Source of the DNA: Paenibacillus phytohabitans
Lineage (GTDB): Bacteria; Bacillota; Bacilli; Paenibacillales; Paenibacillaceae
Direction: 5' to 3'
NCBI RefSeq assembly: GCF_013141775.1
Contig: NZ_WHOB01000020.1
Span: forward strand, 1 to 64,000
DNA length: 64,000 nucleotides
The position numbers and the translations under genes are program-made. The notes below the pieces were generated by a model that was given only the letters and a program-made list of their open reading frames with translations, was not told where the DNA came from and ran no database searches. This document shows positions 53,645-62,492 of this stretch, in pieces. The first letter of the stretch is position 1. Each line of letters starts with the position of its first letter.

Positions 53645-53713
53645 GTCTAGCAGAAAGCAGCCTGCTATCAGGAGAGAGGAACGGCGCCCGGCGCGTGACA
53701 GCGGTAGGAGGCT

Positions 53714-53776
53714 ATCGGACCATTTTCACAGCGCAGATGACCATTTTCACAGCTCAGCGGACCATTTTCTCAAACC
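53714..53776. repeat. Short tandem GACCATTTTC repeat
   Basis: Three imperfect units of about 20-23 bp sharing GACCATTTTC(A/T)CA. Confidence 0.6.
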
Positions 53777-53937
53777 TGCAGCCAAAAAAGATGTTGCCCA
53801 TCAGCAGCACTCCTGCCGATAGACAACACCTGATCTTACCTGAATTGAATGGAGATATTCATGGTATCCATATCCAACTAGTAGAGCATCAGAACTGGAG
53901 ATGTGAGTTGATGTTGATCCACTATCGCAGCATGTAA

Positions 53938-54122
53938 TAGTTGTAAAATGTGCAATTAAAACAGCGAAAAAGCTTGCTGGCATCCTTTAACTGTATTCTG
54001 TACAACTAAATCTCCCGAATGGGTGCTAATCGTTCAACATATGGCAGTTTAATTGCACGAAATACAACTAAACGGATAACCGGTTGTAAATCAGATGTTT
54101 TAGTTGTACAAAGTACAGTTAA
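53938..54122. repeat. Dispersed repeat cluster with nested TAGTTGTA inverted repeats
   Basis: Four related elements: 53938-53960 forward (TAGTTGTA...GCAATTAAA), 53986-54010 reverse (TTTAACTGTA...ACAACTAAA), 54048-54072 reverse (TTTAATTGCA...ACAACTAAA) and 54098-54122 forward (TTTTAGTTGTA...CAGTTAA). First and third pair with each other; second and fourth pair with each other. Confidence 0.75.
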
Positions 54123-54475
54123 GTCTACCGGAGGAACTACCGTAATCAGGGTCACTGCAACCCCTCAGCAAGCGATTTACCTAAGTGTTCTCACAAGCTT
54201 AAATCTGATGTTATACTATCCGCATTAACTGCACAGCGGTTCCCCCCACGCCCTTCACACCCGCGCTTGCCCTCTACCTGATCCCAATGCGGTCCTTCAC
54301 CAAGCGCAGCCTTGGCATCGGTAACTAATTCAATTTGTCCGTTCAACGGAAATCCTCCCAGCCCTTGCCTCCGCAGCGCTATTGTACTACCGGCTGCCTG
54401 CCAACATGACATACACCTGTCCAGTTCAGCATGGTATCCTTCATATAGCAGAATAATAATGACGAGGTGATCCGG

Positions 54476-55102
54476 TTGAAAGTTGAATGGAGAAAACAAG
54501 ACAAATCTCTTTACCTGCCCGCTGCCGAACCCGCGCTGATTCAAGTGCCCGCCTATAATTATTTCTTACTGCGGGGTGAAGGCAATCCGAATGCTGCGCC
54601 TTTCGCTGAAGCCGTCGGCGTACTGTACTCCCTCTCTTATGCCATTAAGATGCTGCCCAAAAAAGGGCCGGAACCGGATGGGTATTACGACTATACGGTC
54701 TTCCCGCTGGAAGGCGTGTGGGATCTCAGCGAAGCCGGCCGTAAGAAAGCGGTCCTCGATAAAGACGAACTGGTCTACACCCTGATGATCCGGCAACCGG
54801 ACTTTGTAACCCCGGAGCTTGCCGCTAAAGTGCTGGAGAAGGTCAAGCACAGCAAGCCGCATCCGCTGCTGCACAAAGCCGCCTTCGATAGCTTCGAAGA
54901 CGGCCTCAGTGTACAAATGATGCATACCGGCCCCTACGATGATGAGCCGCACAGCTTCGCAAGAATGGAGCAATATTGCGCAGACCGGGAGCTGCGGCGG
55001 ATATCTCATCTTCACCGGGAAATCTATATTTCGGATGCCCGCCGGGTCCAGCCGGAGAAGCTGAGAACAGTGCTGAGGTTCAAGGTATCGCGCCAGAATT
55101 AA
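54476..55102 (+). CDS. GyrI-like small-molecule-binding protein
   Basis: 208-residue protein of the GyrI-like (SHV) fold without a DNA-binding domain: VEWRKQDKSLYLPA at the start, PLEGVWDL, and LHREIYISDARRV at the end. Such proteins bind small ligands, often drugs. TTG 54476 is chosen because GAGGTGATC lies just upstream. Its stop codon shares TTAA with the stop of the yhbF-like gene on the other strand. Confidence 0.85.
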   Translation: MKVEWRKQDKSLYLPAAEPALIQVPAYNYFLLRGEGNPNAAPFAEAVGVLYSLSYAIKMLPKKGPEPDGYYDYTVFPLEGVWDLSEAGRKKAVLDKDELVYTLMIRQPDFVTPELAAKVLEKVKHSKPHPLLHKAAFDSFEDGLSVQMMHTGPYDDEPHSFARMEQYCADRELRRISHLHREIYISDARRVQPEKLRTVLRFKVSRQN

Positions 55103-55779
55103 CGCAGTAATTTCACCGGATTCCGTACCGTTGCGCTCTTATGAATCTCTAGGGTATCACGGTACTCCACAGTATCGATCTCGCAGCCTGTGCCGATGAT
55201 AACCCTTCCTCCACGCACAGTCTGCGCCTGCGTACTCTGCAGCTCAATCTGGTCCCCTTCAATCAGCCGGGCCTGAAAGCTCATTTTCTTGCCTTGTCCG
55301 GGCCTCAGCAAGGCTCCGGTCCGGCTGCGTTTGATAGAAATGCTGCTGCCGCCGACCGCATCCGCTCTGCAGGGTCCAAACAATCCCAGTTCGAGCTTCC
55401 CCGCATTAAGCAGTCCGCTCACCTCAATAATTCCGGTAAGCTGCAGCTCCTCTGCCTCGCAATCTCCGGTAACCATAATCCCGCCGGTTAGTTTGATATC
55501 ATCTATCCGCAGCCCGCCGCCTGCCGTAAGCTGACCTTGTCCGCGCAGACTGGCTCCGTCGATCCGCCCCTTAACCTCACACTCTCCGGTAATCTTCATA
55601 TGCTGCAGTCGCAGATTGCCGTCCACTTTGATCTCTCCGGTCTGGCTGAACTTCAGGCAATCCACATCCCCGGTAAATTTACATTCTCCGGTCACTTTGA
55701 CATCCTTGAAATACCCGCCAACAGAACTGGAGGTCCCCAATATCTTCAGATCATTGCGCGTTACGGAATCATGCACCAT
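55099..55779 (-). CDS. yhbF: Bactofilin-like polymer-forming protein (YhbF-like)
   Basis: 226 residues. About a dozen 17-residue beta-helix turns of the form TGE/TGD-x-V/x-G form the bactofilin core (ending about 185) and the domain ends with VIIGTGCEIDTVEY. In Bacillus subtilis the two yhb bactofilins assemble at the membrane and are linked to flagellar hook and filament assembly. ATG 55779 is preceded by AAGGAGGAG and overlaps the previous gene by 11 bp. Third gene of a yhbD-yhbE-yhbF-like operon. Confidence 0.85.
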   Translation of the reverse strand: MVHDSVTRNDLKILGTSSSVGGYFKDVKVTGECKFTGDVDCLKFSQTGEIKVDGNLRLQHMKITGECEVKGRIDGASLRGQGQLTAGGGLRIDDIKLTGGIMVTGDCEAEELQLTGIIEVSGLLNAGKLELGLFGPCRADAVGGSSISIKRSRTGALLRPGQGKKMSFQARLIEGDQIELQSTQAQTVRGGRVIIGTGCEIDTVEYRDTLEIHKSATVRNPVKLLR

Positions 55780-56455
55780 TCTTCTCCTCCTTCTCCACAC
55801 GGGCTCCGGGATGTACAGTCAGTCCCGTTCTATATTCGACCCGGCCGATGCTGCAGCCTTCCCCGATAATGACGGTACCGCCCCGGACCACATCCGCCGT
55901 TGTATATTCCAGATCAATATAATCGCCTTCAATGAGATTGGCGCGCAGCTCCAGTTTGAACTTGGGAATGATCCCTCCTAACAGCCTACCCCAGGCTGCG
56001 GAGCCGGTTTTGCGGATAATCAGGCTCTCCACCCCAATTTCGCCGGCCTCTGCCAAACCATGAAGCCCGAATTCTATCCGCCCTGCACTGAGCAGCCCGC
56101 CTACAGTAAATACCCCTTCACCAATCAGCTCCTCAACCTCACAATTACCCTTCAGCTTCAGCATGCCGTCCAGCTCACAGCGCTCTCCCCGCAGATTGCC
56201 GTCTCCGGTCAGCACACCGTTCAGCTTCATTACACCAGCCTGGAGGTTGCCCTTCAGTCTGAAATTACCGTTAATCTCCATCTCTTCCGCGGCAAGATCA
56301 CCGTTCATCTTCATTACGCCGTCACATTTATAGGTATGCGCGCTCAGCGCTCCGTTAATCTTGCTTACGCCGTTGATATTCACCTTGTTATATTTGCCTC
56401 CGGCGGCTGTATTGACCCCATCCATCTGCAAATCCGGCAGCTCCTTCTTCTCCAT
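55769..56455 (-). CDS. yhbE: Bactofilin-like polymer-forming protein (YhbE-like)
   Basis: 228 residues, same layout as the next gene: repeats of the NGxxKxNGxL type form a beta helix up to about 200, then VIIGEGCSIGRVEY. Paralogue and neighbour of the YhbF-like protein. ATG 56455 chosen for GGGAGG upstream; an ATG 15 bases earlier overlaps the stop of the first gene. Confidence 0.85.
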   Translation of the reverse strand: MEKKELPDLQMDGVNTAAGGKYNKVNINGVSKINGALSAHTYKCDGVMKMNGDLAAEEMEINGNFRLKGNLQAGVMKLNGVLTGDGNLRGERCELDGMLKLKGNCEVEELIGEGVFTVGGLLSAGRIEFGLHGLAEAGEIGVESLIIRKTGSAAWGRLLGGIIPKFKLELRANLIEGDYIDLEYTTADVVRGGTVIIGEGCSIGRVEYRTGLTVHPGARVEKEEKNGA

Positions 56456-56469
56456 TGCCAGTCCTCCCA

Positions 56470-57099
56470 TTAGCTTAATCTTACTTTCAATTGTTCTGTC
56501 AGGTCGGCAAGACTAAGCCTGCTGACTACCCGGACTCCTTCATCGAAGGCCAGCTCTGCCCCGGACAGCGCCATCAGATAGAAACTGACCCCCATCTTCC
56601 GTACAAAAAACAGTTCCCAGTTCTTTCCCGCAAATCCCGGGGTATGCACTCCAAGTGTCAGATAGAGCCGGTCTGCTTCCTCCAGATTCAGCTCCCCCTT
56701 ACTCAGCAGCAGATCTACAGTGAATAGATTCAGAATCTGCTCAAAGGTTAGCTGCATCCCTTCACTGTCCGGCCTGCCGAACCGCTCCAGGCTACTGTTC
56801 GAAACAATGTTACGTTCCCTTAGCTGCGCTACTGTTAATATGACCTGATGCTGAGACAAAGGCTCTGACAGCTTTCCAGCGAGTTCATCAAGAGAAAGAT
56901 CATCTTTCTTCTGCAAAATATGCTGCACCCGCCCCAGTATTCGTTCCCGCGGGAAAAAAGTCTCTTGTCCGGTAAACGTGGACTTGCGGATGAACCATTC
57001 CTCAGGAATCAATTGTTTCCTCTTCCAGCGGTATAACTGGCCGTATGAGATGCCGGTTTCATCCAGCAGGTCCTTCTTGGATATTAGCTCCTCTTCCAT
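56470..57099 (-). CDS. yhbD: YhbD-like regulator (DUF4004)
   Basis: 209 residues. An N-terminal MerR-like helix-turn-helix (SKKDLLDETGISYGQLYRWKRKQLIPEEWF) and a C-terminal effector region of unknown ligand. In Bacillus the same gene opens the yhbDEF operon. ATG 57099 is preceded by AAGGAGTG. Its promoter carries an inverted repeat in the spacer, as MerR-type operators do, so self-regulation is likely. Confidence 0.85.
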   Translation of the reverse strand: MEEELISKKDLLDETGISYGQLYRWKRKQLIPEEWFIRKSTFTGQETFFPRERILGRVQHILQKKDDLSLDELAGKLSEPLSQHQVILTVAQLRERNIVSNSSLERFGRPDSEGMQLTFEQILNLFTVDLLLSKGELNLEEADRLYLTLGVHTPGFAGKNWELFFVRKMGVSFYLMALSGAELAFDEGVRVVSRLSLADLTEQLKVRLS

Positions 57100-57118
57100 A
57101 CGATCACTCCTTGCGACC

Positions 57119-57147
57119 ATCGTAACATAACACTGTTACGTTGTAAA
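57119..57147 (-). promoter_or_regulatory. Candidate promoter of the yhbD-like operon
   Basis: Minus strand TTTACA (57147-57142), 17-bp spacer, TACGAT (57124-57119). A transcript from here would have a very short leader, starting close to AAGGAG. Confidence 0.5.
57121..57140. promoter_or_regulatory. Inverted repeat operator in the yhbD promoter spacer
   Basis: CGTAACA (57121-57127) and TGTTACG (57134-57140), six bases apart, between the -35 and -10 boxes of the predicted promoter. Confidence 0.65.
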
Positions 57148-57381
57148 TAAACAAGCATCGCTTTCGCTTTATATACTTTCTTGAATTCATACTGAGGTTC
57201 ACAGTGGAATTTGGCAGACAAGGACTGACACCCCACTCCTCCAGTTCCATAATTCTCCACCGCTTTTCACTGTCAATACAAGTTGCCGGTTAGCCGCTGC
57301 GGGACTGGCGGAATACGTCAATTTCAATTTCTTACACTTGATACGTTACCAGTTGACTTGGGACTTCTTAGAGTCAGGAAG

Positions 57382-57583
57382 CACTGTAGACGTGTAGACA
57401 TAAATGTTGTACGTTTTGCAACATTGATTGCTGGATAGCCGGGTGTTCGGGAGGATTGTTGTATGGAATACAACAATATTCCCGATAAGTCGCTTGAATC
57501 AGGTGAAATCCTGCACTTTATACAACAATGTTGGATTTGGGCCGGCATATGGAGGGAAATGTTGTATTATGTGCAGGATTTCA
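57382..57583. repeat. Dispersed intergenic repeat, family T (copy 2)
   Basis: Same blocks as 12517-12711, including ATGTTGTACGTTTT, GATAGCCGGGTGTTCGGG, GGTGAAATCCTG and TATGTGCAGGATT, in the same orientation. Confidence 0.85.
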
Positions 57584-57823
57584 GGAAAAGTCAGCTAGAA
57601 ACATCCGGCTAGGAGAAGCTACCAGCTCCCTGCCCCGGAAAGCGGATAAACGGGGAAATTCCCGTGACAAAAGCAGCCGCCCGGAAGCGCAACTTTTTAC
57701 AGGCATTAAGGATTGGTATCTTATGATAACCACTGCGGTGAACATTTGGACTTCCGGCCGCTGCCCGCCCCCGGATTTCTTGATGATTACCGCTGTTCGC
57801 GGTGGAAATCCGGTGACAAAGGC

Positions 57824-57859
57824 ATCAAAAAAGCCAGGCAACCTATTGGCTGCCTGGCT
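57824..57859 (-). terminator. Terminator of the secreted protein gene
   Basis: AGCCAGGCA (57832-57840) pairs with TGCCTGGCT (57851-57859), then TTTTTTG on the minus strand. Confidence 0.9.
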
Positions 57860-57912
57860 CATCCTGCTTACTTCATGACAATAGCTCTATTCCGCGCCGC
57901 CGCTAACGCTGC

Positions 57913-59751
57913 TTACTGCACATAAGTGTAATGCGGCGAATCATACTGCGGGCCGGATTTCTCGTAGGTGAACCAATATTCAATACTGCTGCCGGTGCTG
58001 AGGCCGCTTACGGTCTGGCGCCAGGTTCCCGAAGACAGCGTCATGCGGTAATTCAGCTGTGCGCCGCCGTTCACCTTATAGTGGACATCGACGTACAAGG
58101 CTGACGTTACCGGTGTGATGAAGATGCTGGCCTCAGCAGCCGACACCTTCGTTACGCCTGCCGTATAATCCGCTGTCACGTGATTCCCGCTGCCGCCGGA
58201 AGCATTCGTGGTTACAGTCACGGCATTACTAGCAGCGGAGAGGTTGCCTGCGGCATCGGCCGCTTTTACCGTGAAGGTATACGCCGTTGAAGCTGTCAGT
58301 CCGCTGACGGTTGCAGTAGTTCCGGTAACAGAAGCCGCCTGGGTACCGCCGCGGTACACGTAATAGCCGGTTACTCCCGTGTTATCGGTGGATGGCGACC
58401 AGCTGAGGCTGACCGTTGTGTCTGTTTTACCTGTTGAGGCCAGATTCCCTGGTACCGTAGGTGCTGTAGTATCTCCAGGAGTGCTGCCCCCGGTCAGATA
58501 CTGGCCGGTGAACGGGTTGAACCGGTGCAGCGAGAGGATCAGCCACCCGGTGCTTGATACGCAGTTCTGCTGGGCCATCACCCAGTAGCTGTTGCTTGTC
58601 CCCTTGAGCGAATACGGGATTCCGCCGAGCGACGGGCCGCTGGTTCCCTGTTTTTTGATAATCTCCGTGTTGATGGCATTCGCCTTCGTTGTATTTCCCT
58701 GCATGTAGTAGGCAAGCGACATAAAAGCCGTTCCCTCCAGCCACACATCCGCACCCGTATTACCAATCTGATTGCCGTTGTCGTCATACGCCGGGAGCAC
58801 TTCATCCGTCCAGTCAAAATCATACCCGGAAAGTGTATTTCCGGCATCGTTATAGGTCAGGGTCTGCTTATAGCGCGGATTAGCCAGTGTTCCCGGTGTA
58901 CCGGCCGCGTTCTCCACATAGGTCAGGCTTGCCCCGTAGTTGCGCGTTCCGTTCAGCCCGAGGGCGAGCACTCCCCAGGGATTTACATCCAGCGGGATTT
59001 TGGGATCGATCAGATTCGTATCATTCTTCCAGCCGCCCTTGAAGCGCTTAGCCGCATCATCCCAGACCACATTGTCCAGGAAGCTCTTCACACCCGTTGC
59101 CGCTGCTGTATAGGATGCCGTCTTGCTGGAATCTACAGAAGCATAGTACTGCAGCACGCGGTACAGATCGATATTATGCTCCGTCGAGCTCCAGGGCTCA
59201 TCCGAATTGCTCCATGCGCTCCAGCCACCGGCGATCCCGCCGTTTGCTTTGGAGTAAGTCAGGCACCAGTCCAGCGCCTTGAGCGCCATCGGACGATAGC
59301 GGGTATCATTATACTGCTTCTCATAAGCCATAGCCGCCATGGCCATCCAGGATACAGGTCCGACATGCTTGCGGATTTCTTCGCCATAGCCATTGTTATA
59401 CCAGTAGGAGTTCAGCCAATAGCCGGACGGGTCCTGGATGTCACGCATTTTGTTCAGCACCTTCTCGGCCCGGGTCCGTTCCCCTTTGACGATGAAAGCG
59501 ATGGCTGCGACGGCCTGATCATACGTATAGACAATTTGCTTGGGATTGTCCGGACCCCAGAAATCCTCGAAGCTGTCAACCAATCCGTCAAAAGCATATC
59601 CGGCCGTTGCATCCTGCTGCACCTGCAGCCAGGTCAGCGCCCGGTTTGAAGCATCACTTACCGCATCCGCGCGGGCAATACCGGCAGCGGGCAGTGAAGC
59701 GCCCAGAATCAGCACGGCGGTCATCAGGAAGAGAATCAGCTTTCTTTTCAT
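57913..59751 (-). CDS. Secreted modular carbohydrate-active protein (helical barrel-FN3-CBM56-like)
   Basis: 612 residues. Signal peptide about 1-29, then a catalytic-looking domain (about 33-440) rich in Trp and with helical-hairpin character (ALTWLQVQQD, VSWMAMAAMAYEKQY, EHNIDLYRVLQYYA), then a fibronectin III domain (about 452-538, TVSLSWSPSTDNTGVTGYYVY) and a C-terminal module resembling the CBM56 beta-1,3-glucan-binding domain (about 545-612). The catalytic family is not recognised with certainty; an (alpha/alpha)6 barrel glycosidase is plausible. Two cre-like boxes and a palindrome precede it. ATG follows AAGGAGG. Confidence 0.75.
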   Translation of the reverse strand: MKRKLILFLMTAVLILGASLPAAGIARADAVSDASNRALTWLQVQQDATAGYAFDGLVDSFEDFWGPDNPKQIVYTYDQAVAAIAFIVKGERTRAEKVLNKMRDIQDPSGYWLNSYWYNNGYGEEIRKHVGPVSWMAMAAMAYEKQYNDTRYRPMALKALDWCLTYSKANGGIAGGWSAWSNSDEPWSSTEHNIDLYRVLQYYASVDSSKTASYTAAATGVKSFLDNVVWDDAAKRFKGGWKNDTNLIDPKIPLDVNPWGVLALGLNGTRNYGASLTYVENAAGTPGTLANPRYKQTLTYNDAGNTLSGYDFDWTDEVLPAYDDNGNQIGNTGADVWLEGTAFMSLAYYMQGNTTKANAINTEIIKKQGTSGPSLGGIPYSLKGTSNSYWVMAQQNCVSSTGWLILSLHRFNPFTGQYLTGGSTPGDTTAPTVPGNLASTGKTDTTVSLSWSPSTDNTGVTGYYVYRGGTQAASVTGTTATVSGLTASTAYTFTVKAADAAGNLSAASNAVTVTTNASGGSGNHVTADYTAGVTKVSAAEASIFITPVTSALYVDVHYKVNGGAQLNYRMTLSSGTWRQTVSGLSTGSSIEYWFTYEKSGPQYDSPHYTYVQ

Positions 59752-59778
59752 TCATATTCCTCCTTGGTCGATCTATTA

Positions 59779-59792
59779 CTAAAGCGTTTTCA
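59779..59792. promoter_or_regulatory. CcpA cre-like box 2, in the leader of the secreted protein gene
   Basis: CTAAAGCGTTTTCA, 12 of 14 cre positions (reverse strand TGAAAACGCTTTAG). Confidence 0.45.
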
Positions 59793-59821
59793 AAGGGCGG
59801 AAAAGCGGGTAAAGCTATGCC

Positions 59822-59833
59822 ATACCATGGTAT
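59822..59833. promoter_or_regulatory. Perfect 12-bp palindrome ATACCATGGTAT
   Basis: Lies just downstream of the predicted -10 box of the secreted protein gene; an operator is possible. Confidence 0.4.
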
Positions 59834-59841
59834 TTATCCTC

Positions 59842-59870
59842 ATTCTCAGCTCTGATAGCGCTTTCGTCAA
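59842..59870 (-). promoter_or_regulatory. Promoter of the secreted protein gene
   Basis: Minus strand TTGACG (59870-59865), 17-bp spacer, GAGAAT (59847-59842). Confidence 0.6.
59853..59866. promoter_or_regulatory. CcpA cre-like box 1, inside the promoter
   Basis: Minus strand CGAAAGCGCTATCA, 13 of 14 matches to TGWAARCGYTWNCW, lying between the -35 and -10 boxes, so binding would block RNA polymerase. Confidence 0.6.
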
Positions 59871-59995
59871 TCTAAAACTGGGACATTTTTACTAAATGAG
59901 GCGAAACACCCGTTCGCCCCTTTTTTCGACAAAGCGAAAGTCCTGAATAGGTTTCTGCGGAATTCGTTAATATGCATTTTTTGACAGCAAGGCAT

Positions 59996-60036
59996 GCAAA
60001 AAAAGCTCCGGAATGTTGATTAACGCTCCGGAGCCT
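59996..60036 (-). terminator. Terminator of the TerD/VWA gene
   Basis: GCTCCGGA (60005-60012) pairs with TCCGGAGC (60027-60034), followed on the minus strand by TTTTTTT. Confidence 0.85.
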
Positions 60037-60057
60037 TACTCTTATTTCAGCTGAGCT

Positions 60058-61389
60058 CTATGAGCGCAGGACACCCTTCTCCCGGGCTTCACGCAGCCAC
60101 TTGGGATACTCATTAAACAGGCGGTCATACAAATCCTCATCACTGACCTCATCCAGATCATCCAGCGCAAAGAAATCGGCATTATCGACATAACGGCCCT
60201 GCAGATCATCGAGCTCACGCAGCACACCATAGTCCGCATTGCCGAGCCCGACAAACTGCCAGAAGATGTTATGCTTCGAGCTTTGGATCAGCAGCTTCGA
60301 GATCTTCGGTGTCTCATAAATTCCGCCGTCACTGAAGAACACAATGTAAGCAGGCAGAGCGCCCGGCTCTTCCTTCGTGTACTTCTTGATAATATCAGCC
60401 ATAACCACCGGCTCATTATTGCCGATGCCCAGCCCGCCGAACATCTTCGGCCCCGGGTATGTTCTCTTCACATAATCCTCGTACCCGTGCTCATCTACAC
60501 TCGGCATCCGCTAGCTCTTGGTCGCGAAGAACCATACATCCAGCCTGCCGTCGTCATCCATGCTGGCTGCCACGGCCAGAATCCGCTCAAATGCCCGCTG
60601 AACAACGCCCCTCGAATACAGCCCGGACATGGAACCTGATGCATCGAACACAACGGCCACCCTGGCCTTCTCCTGCTCCAGATTCTTCTTGCGCAGCGAG
60701 ATTCCGACCTTCTGCTTCAGCAGGTCAATCTTCGTTAAGTTCAGCGGGGGCCGGGAAGCCGTCTCCTGCGCCACACTTCCCCCGGTTCCGCTATATGTAG
60801 CAGCAGCTTCCGTGTGACCCTGCATCACTTCAGCCTCCGTCTTGCTGCTATTCTCCGGCTCTTCGTCCTCCACCTCGACTCCGTGCGCTTCAGCCAGCGG
60901 CTTCAGACCGCCGTGAAACCCCCGGCCGACAGCTCTAAGCTTGAAGCCTTCGCCGTGACGGTATAACTCTGCCAGCACCAGCGAGGTCTCGGCATTACTC
61001 TGATTTATTTCATACACCAGCTCCGTGTTGGCCGCAGCCGCACTGATTCTGCAGCCCCTGACATCGGCAAAAGTCCCCGGGCCGTCCAGCGTGGCTGCGA
61101 AAACGCATTTGGCAACCGCAGATTGCCGCAGCGCATGCAGATCAATGGCAAACTCGCCGCTGTACTTGTCGATGGCATTGAACTCTACGATCCGCTTGGG
61201 ATCGGCGGGCTGGTTGTAGAAAATGAAATAATCATCGGACGTAACCTTGCCGTTCTCCCCAACCATGAAACAGCTGATATCCAGCTCCGCCGGTGAGCTG
61301 CTGCAGGAAATCTTCACCGTCGCCTGCGGCGAGGCTTCATCCAGCTTGGCATTGGAGCCGGTGACCAGCTTAACGATATTCAGATTCAT
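60058..61389 (-). pseudogene. TerD-VWA (TerF-like) gene interrupted by an amber codon
   Basis: One frame of 444 codons with a single internal TAG at codon 293 (60513-60511), between WFFATKS and RMPSVDEHGYEDY. TerD-like domain (about 1-180, with LVTGSNAKLDE and the acidic FNxxxx blocks), a linker, then a VWA domain starting at 240 with MIDAS DASGSMS (Asp249, Ser251, Ser253) and, after the TAG, IVFFSDGGI. Such TerF-like proteins belong to tellurite/stress-response sets, though no other ter genes are here. ATG 61389 with AAGGGAGAG. Joined, the product looks complete. Confidence 0.85.
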
Positions 61390-61452
61390 GAATGCTCTCT
61401 CCCTTACTTTCACAATGTATAATAGATGATTGCAGGATTCCGCTATTTAGCA

Positions 61453-61494
61453 AAAAGGAGCAGACAACTCCCTGATGAGGATATGTCTGCTCCC
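61453..61494 (-). terminator. Terminator of the ctc/rplY gene
   Basis: GGAGCAGACA (61457-61466) pairs with TGTCTGCTCC (61484-61493), then TTTTTGC on the minus strand. Confidence 0.85.
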
Positions 61495-61585
61495 GGTTGA
61501 TCAAGCTTATGATCCGCATATCAGCCGGTCTTAACGGGCTGTGGTGCGGCTTGTCCAATGAACTGGACTATAAATACATAATAAG

Positions 61586-62200
61586 TTACTCTTCTGTCTT
61601 GCCTTCATCAGCTGCTTCTGCCGCTGCTGGTTCAGCAGCATCTGCATCAGCAGGCTCTTCAAGGACAAGCGGAGGTGAGATCCGCACGATCAGCGTATCC
61701 TCAGGGGTAAGGATCTCCCAGCCTTCATGCTTCGGCAGATCGGAGACCAGCAATTGATCACCGATGTCGAGTCCGCTGATATCCACCTCGAAGGAAGCGG
61801 TCAGCTTGTCCGGCAAAGTACGGATATCCAGCTCATAGAGCTCTACCTGCTGGACGCCGCCGCTCTTGACACCGACAGGATCGCCGGTGAAGTGGAACGC
61901 AACCTTGGTGTCCAGTTCTGCCTTCATATCAATCTGCTGCAAGTCTACATGGAGCAAGGAACGTGACAGCGGCTGGCGCTGTACTTCCTGAATGACCGCA
62001 TTTTTGGAGCCTGAACCGGGGAATTCCACTTTCAGGATCGCCCGCGGGTTTTTGCCGAGAATCTCATTGAGTGTTTTGGCTTCTGCTGTAAAGGACTGGG
62101 TATCTGAACCTGCACCGTAGACGACGACCGGTACAAGGCCTTTGCTGCGCTGGGAAGAGGTAGAGCCGGATCTTTCTGTCAAGCGTACTGTGGTATTCAT
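61586..62200 (-). CDS. ctc: 50S ribosomal protein L25 / general stress protein Ctc
   Basis: 204 residues. The L25 domain (about 1-90, with VRLTERSG, VPVVVYGAG and SRSLLHVDLQQID) binds 5S rRNA; a TL5/CTC C-terminal domain (about 95-185) and an acidic Ala/Glu tail follow, as in Bacillus Ctc. ATG follows AGGAGGAATATC. Not followed by pth as in Bacillus. No clear SigB promoter was found in the 290 bp upstream. Confidence 0.92.
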   Translation of the reverse strand: MNTTVRLTERSGSTSSQRSKGLVPVVVYGAGSDTQSFTAEAKTLNEILGKNPRAILKVEFPGSGSKNAVIQEVQRQPLSRSLLHVDLQQIDMKAELDTKVAFHFTGDPVGVKSGGVQQVELYELDIRTLPDKLTASFEVDISGLDIGDQLLVSDLPKHEGWEILTPEDTLIVRISPPLVLEEPADADAAEPAAAEAADEGKTEE

Positions 62201-62350
62201 GATATTCCTCCTAAAGGTTTTTTAGCGGTGCATACTTTCAGGGGCAGCTTCTGATGCTGAACAAAGCTGGCCTGCAAGCATCCGCCAAGTGGTGTCAGCA
62301 TAGCTGCAAGTGATGGTTCTTCGTACAATACTGGCTTATTGCTAAGGTAA

Positions 62351-62392
62351 TAAAAAACAAGACCAATTAGATGTCTTAAGTCTAATCAGTCT
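62351..62392 (-). terminator. Terminator of the ABC transporter operon
   Basis: AGAC-CA-ATTAGA (62360-62371) pairs with TCTAAT-CA-GTCT (62381-62392), followed on the minus strand by TTGTTTTTTATTACC. Confidence 0.8.
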
Positions 62393-62492
62393 CTTATTAA
62401 CCATATTTGCCTGCTGTGGAATCAGTATAGCACTGGGAAGTAGGCAAGTCAAAATAGGTTGATATTCAATTTAAATCCATATTTAATATTTA

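Larger units (their letters stand above)
53645..54475. other. Gene-free stretch between the permease and GyrI-like genes
   Basis: About 830 bp without a convincing gene. It holds three copies of a GACCATTTTC(A/T)CA element near 53717, 53738 and 53760, and the TAGTTGTA repeat cluster at 53938-54122. The short frame at 54019-54228 is made of that repeat and is not called. Confidence 0.7.
57148..57912. other. Gene-free stretch with repeats before the secreted protein gene
   Basis: About 760 bp. It holds repeat family T copy 2 (57382-57583), and GC-rich inverted pieces at 57640-57810 related to 12753-12787 and to 39866-39893. No gene is supported. Confidence 0.7.

Noticed and set aside
54019..54228. 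69-residue frame
   Set aside because: It runs through the TAGTTGTA repeats and has no ribosome site or domain.
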